A stretch of 64,000 nt of DNA. Origin: Gnetum montanum. Lineage: Eukaryota; Streptophyta; Gnetopsida; Gnetales; Gnetaceae. The position numbers and the translations under genes were made by a program. Positions 48,413 through 58,932 of the stretch are shown here, piece after piece (position 1 is the first letter of the stretch; every line of letters starts with the position of its first letter). The notes beneath the pieces were generated by a model. That model was not told where the DNA came from, made no database searches, and saw nothing but the letters and a program-made list of their open reading frames with translations. The stretch lies in NCBI GenBank assembly GCA_015680685.1, contig MNCI01037673.1, positions 100,936 through 164,935 of the forward strand, in the 5' to 3' direction.

Positions 48413-49258
48413 TGATGAGCCATAATATCGAGGCCACAATATCACGTCCATGATACTGGGTACACGATCAGATCCTGCCATGTGATATTAGACATCCGAT
48501 ATCAGGATTCGTCTCGTTGCCTATAAATAAGAGGCAGGCACACTTGGTTTGGTAATTAGTTCTTAGTCCCTTATCCAAACTCTTGTAGTTTCTCCCTCTC
48601 AAAGTTAGAATTATTTCTAAGTGCCTGAAGTAGGAGTCATAAAGTGAACGGAACTTTATTCAAGCATTGTGTACCTGAGCACACCTTGTGTCCAGAAATA
48701 AAGACAGACTTTATGATAAATCTTGCAGCATTCAAAATAGCTTATCTCTCACCCTTAATGTTATTTACAGTTCTTTAATATTTTCATTAGTTAATTAATG
48801 TTGCTTTTATTGATTTGTTAATTTTCACAAGTAAGCACACTTAGTACGACCACTTCGAGCATGCGTGGAACACTTGGTAACCCAATAACGATTAACATTC
48901 AGTAATCCCAATTGTGTTGCACTGGTTTAGGATGTGTACGGAAAGTGAGAATGGATGTTGGTGTTAGGACTAGTTAGGACCTAGCTGTTTAGTTAATTTA
49001 AATTAGTTATTTAATTAATTCACTTCTTTCCTCTTTAGCACTAGGACATAAAACATAAAAAAGCATTAAAAAATCATATACCTCAAGTTTACTTAACCAT
49101 ACAATCGTGCCATACGAGTAAGCTTGGGAAGACAATGATCGCCTAACCCATGCTTGTTCTATGAAGGCACATAAGCAGTTAGTCCTTGAAGTTCAACTGA
49201 ATCATGCATAACGCTCGTATTCATATGGTTGAGCGTAGGGGTACCTCACTGCTCATCA
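48413..49258 (+). repeat. 5' LTR of element 3
   Basis: 846 bp, TGATGAGC to GCTCATCA, an 8-bp perfect inverted end pair. Several GATATC/CGATAT-like words precede the TATA box CTATAAATAA (48521-48530). AAATAAAGAC near 48695 is the likely poly(A) signal. TTGGTAACCCAAT and CAGTAATCCCAAT units are in U5. Confidence 0.95.
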
Positions 49259-49259
49259 T

Positions 49260-49278
49260 TGGCGCCGTTGCCGAGGAC
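49260..49278 (+). promoter_or_regulatory. Primer binding site complementary to tRNA-Asp
   Basis: TGGCGCCGTTGCCGAGGAC, one base after the LTR, pairs with the 3' end of plant tRNA-Asp (reverse complement TGGCGCCGTTGCCGGGGA) with one mismatch. It is the best preserved of the three PBS copies here. Confidence 0.9.
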
Positions 49279-49403
49279 TTTGTTGTTTGTGCACTAATTA
49301 GAACTTAGGAATCTTCCCATCATTTGAACAAACCCTTAGGGTTGGTTATCTTAAAATTGTTAGAAAAGAGAAGAGAAAAGTGTCGCATACTAAAGAATTA
49401 ATC

Positions 49404-51990
49404 ATGTCTCCTTCTTCTTATGAGAGTGTTTCACCACCTAGGTCTAACACAACAGACAATCGAAGGTGTAGTACACATGATGACTCGCCAGTGCCCCAAC
49501 AGTTTTGTGTGGTATATATTCATCTCAATGAGTATATATCAAACTTTACCTTTATCCTCCACCAGGATGAACAATTGCATTGGTGTAGTTTAGAAGCTAA
49601 CATAGTATTACCTCCCAATCATTCAATTCCAAGCAACCTTCTTTATGCTCTCACACGAATTGGTATGCAGCACTTATAGGCAAAGTATGTTGTGCATGAA
49701 CACAACTCGAGAGAGTATCGACCCATGGAGGCACAACGTAAAAGGGACTTACAATAGGAGAGACATTATAAATCTATGAAGGGGAAGTGGTCGTAAGATG
49801 TCCCATATGACATAGGTGAAAATGAGGGTGGTGGACCTGCCTCAGAAGGTTTTTCACAAAATGATGTTCCTCTCGTTAACTTCGGTCAAGGGGTTGTGTA
49901 TCAGAATCTTCACTTAACTATGCATAACCTGGATTCTAGTACCGATAAACATAAAGGGTTTGAAAAAGGAACATGAATACATGACAAAGATGGACATTCT
50001 AATCATAACCACGATCAGGGCCACAATCACCAAAGAGAAGGTAGTAGGCACCATCATGGTGATGGTCCTTCCTCTTCACCTCCATCATCTCCTTCCCTCT
50101 CTCCTTTAGGATCAGAATGCAGTCACAGAGGGAAAGACCCTGAGGATAATGATAGGAGAAATAGGAATAATAGACAAAATAGTCAAGAAAGGGGATGAGG
50201 ACATTCTAGAAAAACACATTGCAAAAGGAGGGAAAGTAGGGAACAACATAGGCATTATAGACGCCATAGAAAATACAATCATAATGAACCCCTACTCGCT
50301 ACCAAAAGTATGCTAGATATAACTGAGGCTGTTAGAATCCCAAAAAGGCACCAAAAAGACAACAAGATCAAAATATTTGACATGAATAATATCCCATGAT
50401 TTGAAGGGGGATACAACGCTAATCCTCAAAATCATTTGCAAGCATTTCACAATGCATGTGCCTTACAAAACATAGAAAACGAGTGGCAAAAACTCAAGTT
50501 GTTTCCACAGACACTGATCAAGGAAGAAGAAAGCTGATATCGGTCCTTAGAACTAGAGTCCATTCACTGATGGAGTACCATGTTAGAACTATTCAATGAT
50601 AAGTATCAAACGTACTCCCGAGTGGCCAACCTACGAAAGCAAATCCAAGGATGGAAACAAGGAGAACACAAATCCTTGGATGCTGCCATGGGCCACTATT
50701 ATATATTATTACATCGTTGCGCTAGCCATGGTTACTCATAGAGGGAAAAACTATGCAATCTCATAGATGGACTTAGGTACGAAACAAAAAGGACCCTCAG
50801 GACTTATGCCCAAGGAAGACTATTTGAGCTTAGAGCCCATCAAGTACAAAGATTGTTGGAGCAAGTTGCTAAGGAGAAAGGTGAGTTAAGGAAAAGAGAG
50901 AGTGTAGAGGAATATAATAGAGATCCTTCCCTTTAAAAGAAGGGAGTTATATTTTGTAAGGATGAAGAAGAGTCATCACTTGAAGAGATGATGAATAGGA
51001 AAACCTTGCCCATTCAAAAACTTTCATCAGAAGTATTGGCAAAGGTGGACCAAATGTGGGACTTCCTAGATAATAGATTTCAAACCGTTCTCAAAATAGT
51101 AGAGTCTAGGAAACTAGGTAGTGACCAAGAAAGGAGAAAAAAGAAAGAAACTGAATATGCACGTAACAAAGGTAAGGGCAAAGCTACCATCATTGAAGAG
51201 GTTGTGGATTTGGATACAGACAATGATGGTGAATGTGAGATATGTCAATATGACCATCCTAAGGGATGTTGCTTAGTAATCTCACATCTACAAGAGTCTG
51301 GGGTGTATGCACTAAACCCACAATTAAATAGATGGTAAACACCCCGAAGGTTACCTTATCCTCAAGGTAGCCCAAGACAGTTCCACCAACCCTTGATGTA
51401 TTATCCAAGTGGAACTCCATCATAACCACATGAATAGTATCAATAGTGGCAACACCCATAATCATAGGGAATGCCACCACCACGTCAATAGTACCTTTAC
51501 CGTTAACTTGACCCATATGGATACTACGTGCAGTAGCCAATCTCTCCATGTGACTCTACTAGTCATGTTACTCCTTAGTCTCACTACCAAATCCATGAGT
51601 ACTATAGAACTCCTTCTCCTGTAGGAGAGGTTTTACAAACGTACTATCCTTCTCATCTGACTGCATCTCTTCCATCCTTAGCCCCATTACCACCCGCTCC
51701 AGCTATGCAGGGTGAGCTCCCTACCCAACCGCAGCAACGTAACGCTACAAGGGCTATCAACCTTCAACCTACTGTTGGTTCAGATAAATGCATAAAGAAG
51801 AGATATTTCTTTAGAACCAATAGTCCAACTAAGTCCTTGCAACCACAAGCGGAAAATTCTCCAAACGGCTCACCACCATTCGAATCTTTGGAGCTTCCTT
51901 TGAACAAAAGACTATACTTAATGCACACGGTCATGTTAACTCATGCAATTACTGATTGGATTAAAGCTGACCGCCTTCCTAGTAAATCCT
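49404..51990 (+). pseudogene. gag of element 3
   Basis: Start ATG 49404 (MSPSSYESVSPP). The N-terminal part is open to 49679 (VYIHLNEYISNFTFILHQDEQLHW). Then come a His/Arg-rich basic part (near 50000-50290), the gag core (VRIPKRHQKDNK, HLQAFHNACALQNIENEWQKLKLF, near 50325-50520) and an open stretch 50988-51338 with a nuclear-localisation-like ERRKKKETEYARNKGKGKA. It ends in CEICQYDHPKGCC (about 51234-51272), a C-x2-C-x3-H-x3-C pattern. A Pro/Gln/Tyr-rich linker leads into protease. Gag packages RNA. Stops at about 49677, 50395, 50574 and others. Confidence 0.8.
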
Positions 51991-52430
51991 CTAATCCTAG
52001 AAGTCCTCTTATATGTTTGCAAATTGCTAGGAATGAACCTTGCAAGGCTCTTTTGGATTTAGTTCTAGTGTTAACTTAATCTCACAAGAAATGTACAAAG
52101 CCAAGAACCTACCTCCATTAAAAAAGAGTAACATATGTTTAGAGTTGGCCGACCAATCCATCATTGTCCCATTAGGACTAGTGGAGGACATTGTCACCAT
52201 TATTTGTGGGTGGTCGTATCCAGCAGATTTTCTAGTTATTCAAGTCAACAATTATAAGGGGGACTTCCCAATCATAATGGGAAGAGCATGGCTAAGCACA
52301 ATTGACACATGCCTAGGAATATATGATCTTTCCCTAGAAGTATCAAAGGAAAATACATTTGGAAAGATTGAGAAGAAGAAAGTTCTATGCATTACATACA
52401 GTGACACAGGGTGTAATTGCATGTAGAAGT
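51991..52430 (+). pseudogene. Aspartic protease of element 3, frameshift in the active site
   Basis: PCKALLDL (frame 0) is followed by SSVNLISQEMY in the next frame. Alignment with element 2 (LIDLGSNVNL) shows one G missing near 52059-52061, exactly inside the D-L-G catalytic box. After it, 52070-52426 stays open: LPPLKKSNICLELADQSIIVPLGLVEDIV, YPADFLVIQVNNYKGDFPIIMGRAWLSTIDT. The wording is Athila-like. Confidence 0.85.
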
Positions 52431-55400
52431 CCTAGTTTGTACAATGTTTAACATTGCTTGCATACAACCAGTGTGCACCAATAACTAACATACAAAGATG
52501 CCTGTATGTAGCAACCATAAGATAGGAAGGCACCTAGTGGCTAACAGCTAACCAATAGAACAATTCAACTATATGCATGGAATCAACTGAGAGCTTGACT
52601 TACGCCTACATAGATAGCATAGATACATTAGAGTAAGTCCATCACAAACTTCCAAGTCCTAACATCGAAAATATCAACTAGGGGAAGTTGGAAATTCCTA
52701 ACGAGTTTAAGCAAAAGCCCCTTGAGTTAAAACCATTGCTCACCGGTATGGAGTATACATTTCTCAAAAATGGAAAGCTAGTAATCATTAACGCTAAGCT
52801 CACTCCTCAATAAAAAGAAAGATTACTAAAAATGGTAAAAAAATGGTCAAAAGCCTTTACTTGGTCATATCCCGAATTAATAGGAATAGATCCTAGGGTA
52901 TGCCAACATATGATTTACACTGACCCCTCCATGAAACCTCAATGACAACTGTAGAGGCGACTGAATCCAAAGCTTAAGCAAGTGGTTAAAGAAGAAATTT
53001 TACAACTTCTAAAAGGTGGGTTCATCTATCCCATTGCTGATAGTGAATGGGTTAGTCCGTTAGTCATTATGACCAAAAATGGAGGTAAATGAAGGATGTG
53101 TATAAACTTTAGGCTACTGAACATGGCAACATTTAAAGACCACTTCCCATTGCCATTCGTCAACCAAGTCTTAGATACCATTACAGGGTATTGCTACTAT
53201 AGTTTTCTGGATGGCTACAATGGATATAATCAAATTCAAATAACACAAGAAGACTAAGCTAAGACTACATTCACAAGTCCTTAGGGGACATTTGCATATA
53301 AGCAGATGTCGTTTGGCTTGTGCAATGCCCCAGCAATGTTTCAACATTTGGTTCTAAGTATCTTTCAACAACAAATAGGAAATGGTGTGGAGGTCTTTAT
53401 GGACAATTTCTCCACCCATGAAGTGGACTTTGAACAAGCATTGGATTAATTAGAGCAAGTACTGAAATGATGTGTAGAAACCCACTTAAGGCTCAATTGG
53501 CAAAAAAGTCATTTAATAGTTTAAGAAGGCATTGTATTAGGGCACAAGATTTCACAAACATGGATAGACATAGATCCTAAAAAGATTAAGGTCATCCAAG
53601 GAATCACTCGACAACCTGAAACTATAAAAGACATCTGATCATTCATTGGACATATTGGCTATTATAGATGCTTCATTGAGAACTTTTCAAGGATCATGAA
53701 ACCTTTGGTAGAACTAACAAAGAAGGACGTACCTTTTGAATGGACTAAGAGTGTAAGCTGGCCTTCCAAACCTTAAAACAGAAACTTGTAGAAACCCCTA
53801 TTCTACAAGCTCTTGATTGATCCAAACCATTCCACATAATGACTGACGTGTCCAACTTTGCCTTAGGAGTTATACTTACATAATTAGATGACCAAAAGCG
53901 TCCCTATTACATCCACTGTGTAAGTAGAAGTATCGTTGGTGCACAACTCAATTACACCACAATGAAAAAAGAGTTAATGGCTGTGGTGTTTGCACTAGAA
54001 AAATTTAGGCACTATGTATTGGACTATAAGATATTTGTACACATGGATCATAGTGTAATTCAGTTCCTAATGAATAAACTAATGGTAGGCCCTTGCATCA
54101 TACGATGACTCATGATTTGACAAGATTTCGATCTTATGATGATCGATCGTAAAGGCACCAAGAATGTTGTTGCTGATTATTTATCTCGGTTGTGATGGGA
54201 CAACAAAGAGGATGAATATCCAATTTCTGACCATTTTTCTAATGAAATCCTCTTTGCAGGTGTGATAAACAATCACTTACCCACTAATACAAATTAGTAT
54301 AGTAGCATTGTCACTTATCTGCTTACACAAGAGACACCAAAAGGGTTAGATGTTAAAAAGAAATAACATTTTCTTCATTGAGCCAAATATTTCATGGAAA
54401 TCAATGGACACCTTTATAAGGTATGTCCTAATGGCTTGGGTCGATGGTATGTTCCTGATGTAGATCAATTGCGAGTTCTCCAAGATGCTCATGAGGGCCC
54501 TTGTGGGGGTCATTACGTGGGGAGACAAACAACCATAAAAATCTTTCTTGCAAGATATTATTGGCCTACATTGTTCTGGGATGCTCATCATTTCGTCCAA
54601 TCTTGTGAGCACTACCAACATGATGGGGGAATGACTGCTAGAATGGAGGGTCCGCAACAATGGATTTAACCTTTAGAACCCTTTGACATATGGGAAATTG
54701 ATTTTATGGGACCTATTACATTGATGTCCAATGGAAAAGCCTACATTGTTGTTGCTATTCACTATTTTACCAAGTGGCCAGAAGTAGCCGCTATTATGGA
54801 CTGTACATCATCTACCGTTGCACAATTTGTTCAACAACAAATCGTAAACAGGTTTTGCGTGTCTCATGCACTTATTTCTAACAATGGTACATACTTTACA
54901 AGTTCGACTTTTTGAAAGTTAATGCAATGCTTATGAGTTGAGCACAAACCGACTACACCATATCATCCTCAAGCAAATGGTCAAGCTGAGGTCACCAATA
55001 GGGAGATCACAAAAATATTGACATAAATAATTAGCAAGTATAGACAAGACTAAAGCACCAAATTGAACGATGCTCTCTGGGCACAGTGCTCCACATGAAA
55101 ACTCCCTATAGGGTACTCTCCCTATGAGTTAGTGTACGATAAACTTCTGACGCTTCCTATTCAAGTAGAGCTTCGTACATTATTCACAGCATGTGACCTT
55201 AACCTTGACCTCAATCTAGCACAAAAAGAATGACTAATGAACCTTAACTTGCTAGATAAAAATCGATTAGCTGCCCTATCATCTAACGAATTGCACAAGG
55301 CCTTTAACAAACAATGTCATGACCTAAGGATTAGGAAGGTCAAATACCAACTAGGAAATAAATTTTTTTATTGGAATCCCACAGATGTACCCCAATGAAC

Positions 55401-55640
55401 TAAATTTCAAACACTATGGGAAGGACCTTATATCATTCATGAAACTTTTCCTTTAGGGGCCATGATGATCTACAAACCTGAAAGCCTGAATAAGAAGTTA
55501 TTGGTCAACATCTAGCAAACCAAACCCTTCCATGAGCCTAAAATAGCTAGCACTAATACTACCTTTTTTGGTGGACAACCTTGCTCATTATTTTGGATCT
55601 CCTCCTTCCAACTCAGTCATGGGGGAGATGGCCCCCAATG
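52431..55640 (+). pseudogene. RT, RNase H and integrase of element 3
   Basis: RT: KEEILQLLKGGFIYPIADSEWVSPLV near 52992-53070, MCINFRLLNMATFKDHFPLPFV (Asp of IDFR lost), SFLDGYNGYNQIQIT, FAYKQMSFGLCNAPAMFQ near 53292-53345. The active site is VEVFMDNF (53388-53410), the second Asp changed to Asn. RNase H: MTDVSNFALG near 53840, AQLNYTTMKKELMAVVFALEKF. Integrase 54394-54915: HEGPCGGHYVGRQT, CEHYQHDGG, EIDFMGPI (first Asp kept) and ISNNGTYF (second Asp to Asn). [10 protein letters not shown] near 54980 keeps Glu. The C-terminus ends at TAA about 55640 with HGGDGPQC. Inactive. Confidence 0.88.
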
Positions 55641-57273
55641 CTAACCATTCTAAGCTCTCAATTCCTTTGCTTTTACATAGTTTTTCATCTTTACTTATTT
55701 TTTTTACACCATCATTAACATTTGTACTATTTCTTTGTTTGATTTATTCTTATTCATCGCATTATAAATGTTCATGATGGTGGGTTGTATTATAATAAGT
55801 GTTGATTGCTAATGTTTGGTTTTTACCTTTGACTTTCAGTTTTGATGCTAAGATATGGTTTCTGTTAATAAAACAGGCAATGAGTGCATGTCACCCAATT
55901 ATCCATGCAACTCTATGGTCTCCCTTGTTTTGGAAATGTACTATCCCTTTTCCAAGAAAACTTATCAATGAATTGGTGCCTTAGTACTCTTCGAACCAAG
56001 GAAAGATTCAAATTGATGGAAAAGGGTGTGACCTCAAGGGGATTTGACGCATTTGTGCTAGCTATTCTCTTGAGTACTTGGATGTTTTTCATAGGTTTTC
56101 TACCATCCTACTCTTGACCAAATCTTAGGGAGTTGACTAAATCAAATAAGTCTTTGCATGGTGTGGTTCTCGCATTCAAAAAAAAACTGGCAAGAATTCA
56201 AAGCACACCCCTTAGACATAATAAAGAAACATGGGCTACAAGCACTAGTTATGGCACTAGAAAGACATGTTACCCATGCTTGAAGGTTCCCTCTAACTAA
56301 GGCCCTTTCTCACTTCCTGCTTCTTCTCTTGTTGGGATGGTGGTGGCTCTATGAATGCATTCTTGTTACTTCAAGAGGATGTGTTGGTCAAGTGTGTTGA
56401 TGCAAGGTCACTAGATGTGGATAGTTGAATTTGGATTTGGATAGAATTTTATTATTATTAAGTTACCTTAACCACATATTACACATGGGACTTTACACAA
56501 CCTAAATTTTTGGGATTCCATTCCATTCTCTCCTCTCTTTTCATATTGCTTTCCACATTCCACCTCATTGCCAATTTTATGATGAGTCTATATCTTGGTT
56601 GATGCATTGTTATTCTTCGGTAACACACTTGTGGGTAAGTTTTTAACCATTGTTTCCATGTCATTCCAAGAGCCTACAAACTCTTTGGTTTGTAGGTTTG
56701 TTAGGGAATTTAGGGCATGAGCCTACTTTGGGAAGAACCCACTAGCATTCCTTTTTGGTGCAATTTTTAAGCTCTTTCCCTTCAACATTTCTTGCAATCA
56801 ACTATTTCTCATTCACCCCATCAATGACATCTATTTTTTGCTTTTTTTTATTGGCTTCATCATTGTTGTTTCTCATATCCTTCTTATTCTTTAAAAGTTT
56901 TCCACCCTATTGCTACCAAAGGTTTGCTCTTAGTCATGGGGACCCTATCACAAATTTTTCCATTCCATAATTATCTTACCCCTACACCTTGGGTAGTTAT
57001 CAATCATAAACCTCTCACCCAGTATCTACCATGGCCACAACCTAGCCAATGTACTTTATATTGAGGCAAGGTATCAGCTGCATTAGGTTTTATCTACCCT
57101 TGCTAATCTGAGTGTGTTGTCTGTGCAGATGGCAATTACACAAACAATGGACTAGGATAAGAGGGAGTGCTTAGGATGGACTGGAGCTAGAGCATTTATG
57201 TAAGGAACAAGTTTGGACATGTAGCTATGGATGAACAACGATGTGCATAGTTTTGACATCAATAGCAACGTGC

Positions 57274-57304
<31 letters not shown>

Positions 57305-57520
57305 CAAGCTATTGAATGAGGGTGTGGATGTCATATATGTACAGTGTTCACCACAATGGGCATGAACACCAATGTTGTAATATATTTGTCAATCTGTTCC
57401 CTAGGCACTCTGAGTCTGTCATCCCATGTGATTGTCAGTTGTCATTTAGTCAATAATCCCATACCTTCCCAATATTATGTAAGGAACTCAAGGAAAAGTT
57501 TTCATTCATTCGTGGGGGCA
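55641..57520 (+). other. 3' non-coding region of element 3
   Basis: Collinear with 1847-3876. It contains a TGTCTGTGCAG acceptor-like site directly before ATGGCAATTACAC (57118-57142), whose frame closes after a few codons. A (TC)n microsatellite lies at 57279-57305. CGTGGGGGCA (57511-57520), just before the 3' LTR, is the polypurine tract candidate. Confidence 0.65.
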
Positions 57521-58368
57521 TGATGAGCCGCAATATCGAGGTTGCGATATCGCATCTGCGATATTGGATATGCGATATCAGATCCTGCCATGCGATATTG
57601 GAAATCCGATATTGGGATCCATCTTTTTGCCTATAAATAGGAGGTAGGTGCACTTGGTTTGGCAGTTAGTTCTTAGTCCCTTACTCGAACTCTTGCAGTT
57701 TCTCCCTCTCAAAGTTAGAATTATTTCTAGGTGCTTGCAATAGGAGTCATAAAGCAAATGGATCTTTATTCTAGCATTGTGTACCTGAGCGCACCTTGTG
57801 TCCAAAAATAAAGACGAACTTTATTATAAACCTTGCAGCATTTAGAATAGCTTATCTCTCACCCTTAATGTTATTTACAATTCTTTAATGCTTTCATTAG
57901 TTAATTAATGTTTCTTTTATTGATTCATTAATTTTCACAAGTAAGCACACTCAGTACGACCACTTTGAGCATGCGTGGAACACTTGGTAACCTAGTAATG
58001 ATTAGCATTCAGTAATCCCAGTGGTGTTGCATTGGTTCAGGATGTGTATAGAAAGTGAGAATGGATGCTGGTGTTAAGACTAGTTAGGACCTAGCTGTTT
58101 AGTTAATTTAAATTAGTTATTCAATTAATTCAGTTCTTCCCTCTTAAGCACCAGGACATAAAACATAAAAAAGCATAAAAAAATCATATACCTCAAGTTT
58201 ACTTAACCATACAATTGTGCCATATGAGTAAGCTTGGGAAGACAACAATCACCTAACCCATCCTTGTTCTGTGAAGGTGCATAAGCACTTAGTCCTTAGA
58301 GTTCGACCAAATCGTGCATAACACTCATAGTTGTATGGTTGAGCGTAGGGGTACCTCACCGCTCATCA
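57521..58368 (+). repeat. 3' LTR of element 3
   Basis: 848 bp, TGATGAGC to GCTCATCA. TATA box CTATAAATAG at 57631-57640, with five or more CGATATY words just upstream (57530-57620). AAAATAAAGAC near 57803 is the likely poly(A) signal. The U3 GATATC words are better kept here than in the 5' LTR. Confidence 0.95.
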
Positions 58369-58781
58369 CCTTCTTTGTTTGTTTGTAGGAACAAGTGGGT
58401 ATGATCCTATTTGCCTTTTGTGGCCTCATATTGGGCCTCCATCTATAGATCTTTCTTTTTTTATGCCTCTATAGAATGATAATCCCGATAGGCATGATTT
58501 TGGACTTTGTACTCAAAATTGAGTCCTGCAATGCCCAATTTGATAAGATTGTTCAACAGCATTGCAAGAACAAATTAGTTAGGAGGCAACATGATGTTGC
58601 CTTTCATGCCCCTCCATTGCATCAACTCATCTGGTGCAAGATGAAGGTGAATAGTGTAGTCATCTAGATGAGTGTAGACCATCTTAAATTGTTGAGATAC
58701 TTGCATCTTGTGGCTATCTTGTTGCCAATTAGATTCGCCTATGAATGGTGGTGAAGAGTCTCCCCTGTGAGAGGAAGCCAT
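58369..58781 (-). pseudogene. gag start of element 4
   Basis: ATG on minus at 58781: MASSHRGDSSPPF, then VYTHLDDYTIHLHLAPDELMQW and GNIMLPPN (to 58575). This parallels element 3 (VYIHLNEYISNFTFILHQDEQLHW...NIVLPPN). It continues with stops to 58369, where element 3 inserted. The 5' leader 58782-58912 lies between it and the PBS. Confidence 0.8.
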
Positions 58782-58912
58782 ATTAGTGATTGAGAAAAAT
58801 AGTGTGCTTTGGTTATATTCTTTATTTTTAATGACGTTGACATTAAGTTTCTTTTACAACATCTATGAATAATTTCAATATCTTTCTTAGGTAGCACACT
58901 TAGCTAACTAAA

Positions 58913-58931
58913 ATCCTCAATAATGGCACTA
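58913..58931 (-). promoter_or_regulatory. Primer binding site of element 4, heavily decayed
   Basis: The minus strand reads TAGTGCCATTATTGAGGAT directly inside the LTR end. Against the PBS of element 3 it has seven differences in 19, all C-to-T or G-to-A. Confidence 0.75.
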
Positions 58932-58932
58932 A

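Larger units (their letters stand above)
48413..58368 (+). mobile_element. Complete Athila-like element 3
   Basis: 9956 bp end to end: 5' LTR 48413-49258, PBS 49260-49278, gag-pol 49404-55640, non-coding 55641-57520 with a purine tract just before the 3' LTR 57521-58368. Flanking pentamers are CCTTT (48408-48412) and CCTTC (58369-58373), a target duplication with one mismatch. Athila lineage: tRNA-Asp PBS, and protease and RT wording close to Athila (LELADQSI..PLGLVED; SFLDGYNGYNQIQI; FGLCNAPAMFQ). LTRs agree at roughly nine bases in ten by eye, with mostly transitions, so the insertion is old. The body is disabled by stops and frameshifts. Confidence 0.92.

Noticed and set aside
47926-48415. 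Hydrophobic plus-strand frames resembling membrane proteins
   Set aside because: Complement of the His/Lys-rich gag region of element 4; the codon pattern follows the minus strand.
57279-57305. (TC)n run as a regulatory GAGA-type element
   Set aside because: It lies in retrotransposon 3' non-coding DNA; a simple microsatellite is the plainest reading.
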